A stretch of 6,783 bases of DNA, from contig CAMLEX010000283.1 of assembly GCA_946479055.1 (NCBI GenBank), positions 1 through 6,783 of the forward strand, given 5' to 3'. Of the stretch, positions 5,526-6,783 are shown one piece after another. A program made the translations under genes and the position numbers. The notes below the pieces were generated by a model that did not search any database, was not told where the DNA came from, and worked only from the letters and a program-made list of their open reading frames with translations. Source of the stretch: an uncultured Bacteroidota bacterium. GTDB taxonomy: Bacteria; Bacteroidota; Bacteroidia; Chitinophagales; Chitinophagaceae. Every line of letters begins with the position of its first letter. The first letter of the stretch is position 1.

Positions 5526-6764
5526 TTATAATTGTTCCCAAACATGTTTTGCAAATTGTTCCAATGAAGGATCTCTTGCACCCATCAACAACAAAACACA
5601 ATCGGGAGTAAGATGCGATCGTAAAACTGAAATCAGATCATTCCTGTTTTCTACAAAAAAAGAATTCTTACCTAAAGATTTCAGATCGTTGATCAAATCA
5701 TTAGCCGAAATATCTTTTACGGCTGTTCCGCCGGCATAAAATATTTCGCTCATCCATATTTCATCTTCCGGTCGCAATACCCTGGCGATCTCTTCTACAA
5801 AATCATTGCGTAAAAATTTGGTAGGCCCATAGCCGTGTGGTTGAAACCAGGCGATCACTTTGGGAGCAATAGGCTGGCATGCCTGGATAGCAGCGGCACA
5901 TTTTACAGGATTGTGTGCAAAATCATCAATGATCCAAACGCCTTTTTTATTTCCTAATACCTGGTGACGCCGATAAATACCTTCATATTTTTTTAAAGCC
6001 CTTGAGCATGTATCCAGATCAACTCCCAGTTGATTAGCCACAGCGGTTGCCGCCAATGCATTTTCCATATTGTGCCGGCCAACAAGATTCAGGCTAAAAT
6101 CCGTTTCATTGATCTTAAATAAAATACTGAGACCTTCCTGTCTAAAACCAGTAGCAATATAACCTGCATCAGTATTACCATTCAACGAAAAGTCCTGCGT
6201 TATATCTTGTGACAGTTTTTGAGTTTGAGGATGCGATTGATTGACGATAAACTTTTGACTGTTGTTTTTAAACACGGTGAACACTTCCATCAGAACATAC
6301 ATCTCCTTATGATCCTTTTCTACATTTAATAACAATCCTATTTCTGGCTTGTATTGAACGATAGAGCCATCACTTTCATCGGCTTCAATGACTAACCATT
6401 CTCCGGCTCCTACTTTTGCATTTCCAATTTTTCCCTCCCTGATAATACTAACAAGGCCGGCTCCGCTAATAATACTTGGTTGAAGTCCTGCGAATTCCAA
6501 TATATCAAACAGCATAGCACTGGTAGTGCTTTTGCCACTTGTGCCACCTACTGCAATAGTCCTTTTACTGGTTGCAATCAATGCCAGCAATTCAGAACGT
6601 TTAATGATAGGAATATTAAGCTGTTTTGCTTTTTGCACTTCTGCAACTGTATCTTCCACAGCCGTAGAAACAACAATAAGATCAGTTTTTTCTGTGATGC
6701 CCTGACCATTTTGTGGAAAGCAGGGAATGCCTTCTGCTTCCAGTTTTTCTTTTATCTCATTGGC
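5526..6764 (-). CDS. MurC-like Mur ligase family protein, 5' end broken by a frameshift near the window edge
   Basis: Members join an amino acid or peptide to UDP-N-acetylmuramate, using ATP, in the cytoplasm. The uninterrupted frame covers 412 codons. Counting from the internal GTG at 6657-6659: the P-loop GTSGKST is 39-45, EADESDG 92-98, NVEKDH 112-117, GRHNMENALAA 194-204, RRH 230-232, IIDDFAHNP 243-251, FQPHGYGPT 272-280 and GARD 360-363. These follow MurC order, including the C-terminal domain. That GTG is not the true start: another 35 codons upstream, from the Ala-Asn-Glu at 6764 to VVSTA, are clearly part of the Mur N-terminal domain. A TGA (6767-6765) then interrupts, while the +1 frame continues the protein. 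Compared with classical MurC, GTHGKTTT is GTSGKSTT and FQPHRYTRT is FQPHGYGPT, so this may be a MurC/Mpl paralogue with another substrate. The gene is convergent with the unknown gene at 5025. Confidence 0.87.
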   Translation of the reverse strand, partial: ANEIKEKLEAEGIPCFPQNGQGITEKTDLIVVSTAVEDTVAEVQKAKQLNIPIIKRSELLALIATSKRTIAVGGTSGKSTTSAMLFDILEFAGLQPSIISGAGLVSIIREGKIGNAKVGAGEWLVIEADESDGSIVQYKPEIGLLLNVEKDHKEMYVLMEVFTVFKNNSQKFIVNQSHPQTQKLSQDITQDFSLNGNTDAGYIATGFRQEGLSILFKINETDFSLNLVGRHNMENALAATAVANQLGVDLDTCSRALKKYEGIYRRHQVLGNKKGVWIIDDFAHNPVKCAAAIQACQPIAPKVIAWFQPHGYGPTKFLRNDFVEEIARVLRPEDEIWMSEIFYAGGTAVKDISANDLINDLKSLGKNSFFVENRNDLISVLRSHLTPDCVLLLMGARDPSLEQFAKHVWEQL

Positions 6765-6783
6765 TCACCTTCTATAAAAAAAC
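6755..6783 (-). other. Frameshifted upstream fragment of the Mur ligase gene
   Basis: In the frame of the ligase, TGA at 6767-6765 blocks translation. The neighbouring minus-strand frame reads Phe-Phe-Ile-Glu-Gly-Glu-Pro up to 6761 before running on to a TAA. Joining that to Asn-Glu-Ile-Lys of the main frame gives a smooth Mur N-terminal segment. One missing base, for example an A in the CCAATGAG stretch, would explain it. The break is within 30 bp of the window end, so an assembly or read-end error is as likely as a real mutation. Confidence 0.6.

Noticed and set aside
5508..5533. Direct repeat TTATAATT at the convergent ends of the unknown gene and the Mur ligase gene
   Set aside because: Eight AT-only bases spanning two stop codons are expected by chance in this base composition.

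Overview
The window looks like a chromosomal segment of a Bacteroidota bacterium, probably of the Chitinophagaceae type. The DNA is fairly AT-rich, genes lack clear Shine-Dalgarno sequences, and one good match to the Bacteroidota promoter form (TTG, 17 bp, TAnnTTT) is visible. The protein families also fit: a GH2 hydrolase with a signal peptide, an ECF sigma factor beside a short one-helix membrane protein, DoxX, and a guanine-deaminase-type GuaD. The taxon is inferred from family resemblance; no 16S or other marker is present.

Layout from left to right. (1) Positions 1-1350, minus strand: the N-terminal 450 residues of a secreted glycoside hydrolase family 2 protein, cut by the window edge just before the expected catalytic Asn-Glu. 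(2) Positions 1351-1906: a 556 bp AT-rich gap without a convincing gene, perhaps holding a decayed coding scrap. (3) Positions 1907-2674, minus strand: an SH3b plus NlpC/P60 (C40) peptidase of YkfC type. (4) Divergent from it, plus strand: an ECF sigma factor with a GTG start (2817-3428), a 120-residue membrane-anchored anti-sigma-like protein (3486-3848) and a DoxX membrane protein with its own likely promoter (3933-4367). (5) Minus strand: guanine deaminase GuaD (4368-4847), abutting the DoxX gene stop to stop across a TGATCA palindrome. (6) Plus strand: an unrecognised 162-residue protein (5025-5513). (7) Minus strand: a MurC-like Mur ligase (from 5526) that runs towards the right edge and carries an apparent one-base frameshift about 20-30 bp from that edge.

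The sigma and anti-sigma-like genes probably form a transcription control pair. Between them lies a compact palindromic element (3383-3441) that overlaps the end of the sigma gene, so the last 14 residues and the stop codon of the sigma factor are written by the element. The C40 peptidase and the MurC-like ligase could both act on muropeptides, but they are about 3 kb apart and a shared pathway is only inference. GuaD belongs to purine salvage. I did not find an RNA gene, a CRISPR array or an intact mobile element. The most unusual features are the repeat at the end of the sigma gene, the short zinc-less partner protein and the altered motifs of the Mur ligase. None of them by itself proves a new system.
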